In this document: piece after piece, positions 38,468 to 64,000 of the stretch
Position numbering within the stretch: position 1 is the first letter of the stretch
Layout: each line of letters opens with the position of its first letter
Assembly: GCA_024305405.1 (NCBI GenBank)
Contig: JAKNDB010000103.1
Location: 1,674,001-1,738,000, forward strand
Direction: 5' to 3'
DNA: 64,000 bases
Origin: Dirofilaria immitis
Taxonomy: Eukaryota; Nematoda; Chromadorea; Rhabditida; Onchocercidae
Notes under the pieces: generated by a model
What the model was told of the DNA's origin: nothing
Database searches by the model: none
The model's input: the letters and a program-made list of their open reading frames with translations, nothing else
Position numbers and translations under genes: made by a program

Positions 38468-39605
38468 CATATTAATTTGATAATTAATTTTCAATTTATC
38501 ACTTGAATTTTAATTTTTGTTACAACAACAAATGAAATATTTTTTAATCACTTTATTATTATTGAAGCAAATGTTAAAAAGAAAATCAAAAAAATAATAA
38601 TAATAACGATAAACAAGCATACATTTTAGGAAAAGTAATAAAATTTCTTATAAAATATTGTTCTAAATGTGATATAATATGAATAATACATATCACTGAA
38701 AGGAAATTCATTCTCCGATGTTTAATAAACAAATAAATATAAAGTAATTATGATATTTGAATATGCTAAAGTATGAAAATATATGCTAGTAATAGCTTGC
38801 ACATAATCCAAATTTACAATTCTTACAATGGAAAAAAAATAAAACGTAGCCTAGATACTTTATAAATATGAGACCAGCCTCGTTTATTGGTACTGATAAC
38901 TAACAAATATGATACATTTGTATATACGTCAAATTATTACGTGAAGATAAGCAGATTGGATTGACACAATGAAAATTCGAAATAAACAATATGGAATGCT
39001 TTGCTTTTGTATCAAAAACATTTAAAGTAAATTGAAATTCAAGCATTCCACAGTCTACAAATTTATTTCTTAGTTTAAATAGACTTTTTCACTAACATTC
39101 ATTCAAATAAAAATGAAACCAGCATAATGATTTTAAATTGAATGCTTTAAAATCTTGTAATTGTAAATCTGTGCCATACAGCATTTTGCACCATTTTTGC
39201 AAATTTTAGGATTGAGAAATTTCGATCTAACTCATTTCCAGACAGATAGAAACTTCTCAATCCCATAATTGATCAAATTATTAAAATTCATGGAGTACCT
39301 AATTATTGAAAACAACGAATATATTATAATTACAGCACCAGTAATTGTAAAAGGAATTTATCAAAAAATACATCGTTAAAAGAAAGAAATTCTGAAAACT
39401 ATCAGGAGAAGCTATGAAAAAAGAACCATACAAGAAATTTTAACAAATGATAGGCATGAAAAGATAAAATTTAAAAGAGAAAAATTTCTGTGCGACAAGA
39501 AAATTGGAACAAAAGAAACATTAATCACATAGAGAGCAAACAAAAAAGGAATAATGAGCTCACTACAACAATAGCATATGTGACTCTAAATAGTTTATGA
39601 AATTT
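38468..39605. other. Region 3' of zoo-1
   Basis: AT-rich sequence downstream of the zoo-1 stop (minus strand); must hold its 3' UTR. TTTATT (AATAAA on the minus strand) occurs near 39061 and 38883 but neither is close to the stop. No gene seen. Confidence 0.4.
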
Positions 39606-60879
<21,274 letters not shown>

Positions 60880-63800
60880 CTGAAATTAATTTCATATGAA
60901 TTTTATCTAGAAATATGAAAGTAGAAATAGCATATTTAATTAACGAATCTTTTTCAAATCAATAGTTATTTTTATAATTTAATGATAATTTTTTGAAAAA
61001 ATTAAAAATTCAGAATGCTACGAGAAAAATTTGATAAAAATGAAAAATGAAATACCTAAAATGAAAGGAAATAATAGTTCTATTATTGTATAGAAATTTA
61101 TTTTAATCTCATCAATTTATCTTCTTAATATTTTGGCCAACTTTTTAAAAGTGATCCTATCACGGAAGTTATAAGAACTGAAAAATAAAATTCTGAATAA
61201 AAAAATCTCTGCAACTATATTTAAATCATCGAGATCAATGGTTTTAAAAATTAGAATACATCAAATTAAAGATCAAAAAAAAGATGAAGAGTAATTCGTA
61301 ACTAAATGACCATTGTCCAGTCAATTGTTATTTTAGATAAGCAATAAAATAAACATTTAAAGTAATATGCATGCATCTATCAATCAATAATGCATTTTTG
61401 ATTATTGCAAAATAATTATACAAAATTAGCATTTATTGTATCAAAACTTTGCAACTATTTTAAATAGTAGAAATTTACATTTGCATTGGAATAATTATGT
61501 TTATTCATTTGAAATGTGATAAAAATTTTTAATTCAATATAATATTTATGATTGAATTTTTATATCTGATTATAAATGCTTAATAAATGAATGTTTCATG
61601 CTTTTATCATACAATGAGAAAAATAAAAATAAAACTTACCATAATTGATAATAAGATTAGCAGTATAATATTAAGATTTTCGGTGAAACGTTGAAAGTAA
61701 TAATAGAATGAAAATTGAAATTAAATTGATGATGAATGTATGGAATAGATTAGTCTATTTCATCTGAATTAAATTAAAGTAATATCAGACTTAATCAAAT
61801 TAGGCGAATTTTTAATTATATTAATGTTGAAAATTCAAATTTTAAATTTAAAGTTTGAATAGAAAATGGAATATAAGAGAAGGCGAATATGATAACTAAG
61901 TTAATAGGCTAAAAGAAAGGATGAAATTGGAAATTTGAAGGATGAAAAATTAAAAGAAGAATTTCTTCCTAAAATTCCTCGAGGTATTTTTCTAAGCTTT
62001 TCCAGAAAATATTTCTTTCTTCGAAAAACAAAAGTCGTAAATACATATATGTATACATACATCTTTTTCTTGGCTTCAATAATAAAGCTTTGACCTACTG
62101 CTGATCTCTAAATCTAAAATGGAAACGAAGCTTACGAGAATTTAGACTTAAGCATTGGACAGTATTTCCAGGTTAGAAGATAATCGATTAAAGATGCTAT
62201 TAAAAAGTTTTAATTAAAGCCAAGGAAAAAAATTTTTATTTTGATCTAATATAATAAGATAAATAAACAGCTTCTTCGCTTCTTAATTTTTATTATCTGA
62301 TTTGTTGAACTAATGAAACTTCATTGTAAGCCAAAAAATTGATCTTTTATCTTTTTCTTTTTCAATCGATTTTTGCATTTGCATTATTTCGGAGCTATCA
62401 TTTTAATGCATTTGGAAATCATCCAAAATAAACGTAATATATTAATAGATTATTCCTATCAATCATAATCGATATAGGAATTAGTTCTGACGGAGTATTA
62501 GAATTGAACAAGCCTTATAAAATGAATGATTTTAAGAATGATATAAATTAAAAATCACAGAAATTATCACATATGATGATAAATCCGTAAAATATATTTC
62601 AACGTATCAAAATCATTTAAGTGATACGATATTAAAAATGATCAATCTAATTTACATTTGTTTCTACTTTAAATGTTATTTTTATTAAATTCAGTTTTCA
62701 AATTTGGTTGGTTCATTAAAATAATAGAATTATTTCCTATTCCTATTTTTATCATTTTTTACTTTAAAAAGAAAACTGGAAGAATTGAATTGAATACTTT
62801 TACTGAATAAAATTCATTTATTCGTTATAGAAAAAAATTGAAGAATTAAAAATTTGAAAAAATTAAATTTAGATGGAAGAAATCAAGTTTAAATTATTGT
62901 CCTAAATAAAGTATGCCATAAAAGAATCCCTAAATATTTTAATCATTTTTTGTCCTTTCAAAAATTAGGTATCTTATTTTTTATTTATTCATAAAAATAT
63001 CAACAATGATTTACAATGAATAAGAACTGACATTCAAGATGATAAAAATAAACATTCATCCTATGTTTATTTTAAAATGATGCGAATTACTAATTTACGA
63101 TATCATTGAAATAATTAAATCATTCTTCTTCATATTGTTATCACGAAGAAATTGATAATAGTTAAAATAATAACAATGATTCCATCTATATTTATAGAAT
63201 TATTCATAAATATCAATAATTATTTCTCAAAATCTCAAGCATTATTATAATTAAAAAATGTATCTAATAAGATGAAAAATGAGAAAAAAAAAGATGATCA
63301 ATAATCGTAATAAGATAATTTCTTGTATAAATGATCAATCAAAGATGAAAGCTCTAACAGCATCAAAAATTATTTTGCTTATATTCTTAAATTAAAATTT
63401 TTATTATTAAATTTCATAAAGGAAAATTAAGATTTATAAATGAAATTAAATTTACTAGTACCAAAAGAAAAGAAAACATTAACTAACAAAGAATTTTTTA
63501 ATAAACAACTTTTTTATCGGAGTAAAAGCATCCTCTATAAAATGCAAATGCAAATTTTATAAATGAAATAATACAGACGGAAGGATCAACAAACAAAGTT
63601 ATTGAAAATAAACTTCAAAGGATAGTTTAATTAAACATCTGTTTTATGACAAATGAAAATGATAAAGTTATTAAAGTAACTTCAAAGAATTTAGTTTAAT
63701 TAAGCATCTGTTATACGATAAGTGAAAATAATAAAATTATTGACATAATTTGAAAGAACAGTCTAATTAAACGTATGTTTTGTGATAAGTGAAGATAATA

Positions 63801-64000
63801 AAGTTACTAAAATAACTTCAAGCAATGATTTAATTGAAATCTATTTTACGATAATTAAAAATGATTGAATAATTTGTTTGAAATGATATAGTATTGATGT
63901 AACTTAAATTAATCAAACCTATCACTATCACTTGTTAGTGAAGGTCATTTCTTTTCAACCTTTTCACTTTCTTCTGTTTATTTCCACTAGTATATGTACT
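60880..64000. other. Upstream region of zoo-1, no gene seen
   Basis: AT-rich sequence 5' of the first visible zoo-1 exon. I found no minus-strand exon that would join exon 1 in phase and no gene on the plus strand. It should contain the zoo-1 promoter or a further 5' intron. The 3' end (63590-63860) has loosely repeated TTTAATTAAACATCTGTTTT-like stretches. Confidence 0.45.
63590..63860 (+). repeat. Diverged tandem repeat, about 75 bp period
   Basis: Four loose copies built around AAAGTTATT(A)AAATAA...TTCAAAG...TTTAATTAAACATCTGTTTTACGATAA-type sequence. Non-coding. Confidence 0.6.

Overview
The window is AT-rich nuclear DNA of a nematode, most likely a clade III (spirurid or filarial-type) parasite. 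The evidence is the gene set (the C-terminal end of an UNC-89/obscurin giant kinase, a nematode-type globin, a cuticlin with a ZP domain, a ZO-1/ZOO-1 tight-junction scaffold), introns of about 60 bp to several kb with TTTCAG-type acceptors, and a 5S rRNA fragment of nematode type. The species cannot be fixed from sequence alone. Genes were modelled by hand from reading frames, splice sites and intron phase.

Layout: 1-6767 (+) holds the last 17 visible exons of unc-89 (linker, Ig, FnIII, kinase); its 5' end lies outside. 6768-13469 is intergenic with one orphan signal-peptide-like exon. 13470-19735 (+) is a nine-exon globin with a long N-terminal extension and a tRNA-Thr nested in intron 1. 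21858-26583 (+) is a cuticlin with a tRNA-Glu nested in its first intron. 27227-27662 (-) is a two-exon gene for an 80-residue secreted peptide rich in Tyr, His and Pro. 39606-60879 (-) is zoo-1 in 22 exons: PDZ1, PDZ2, PDZ3, SH3, GUK, a Gln/Thr-rich linker and ZU5, with its large 5' introns full of microsatellites and a 47-bp minisatellite.

Between the cuticlin and zoo-1 lies an unequal tandem duplication. The ancestral unit ran from the 3' end of the cuticlin, through the small secreted peptide gene, to the 3' half of zoo-1. It now reads: complete cuticlin, peptide 1, partial zoo-1 copy (31032-34388), junction near 35.35-35.55 kb, broken cuticlin 3' end (35548-36900), peptide 2 (37311-37487), complete zoo-1. 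Divergence is a mosaic. Tracts of about 4.28 kb (31064-35340 versus 43514-47793) and about 0.36 kb are nearly identical, while the rest is strongly decayed. A 5S rRNA fragment sits at the breakpoint where copy 1 lost the ZU5 exons. The peptide reading frame stayed open in both copies although the neighbouring cuticlin copy decayed, which makes this His/Tyr/Gly-rich secreted peptide pair the most interesting undescribed element here.

A second theme is technical. At least seven well-supported exons, plus the tRNA-Glu T-stem, are each one base short, nearly always in or beside a run of the same base. Read literally this would break unc-89, the cuticlin and zoo-1 together; uncorrected indels in a long-read assembly explain it better. 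Gene calls below describe the evident gene and flag each break.
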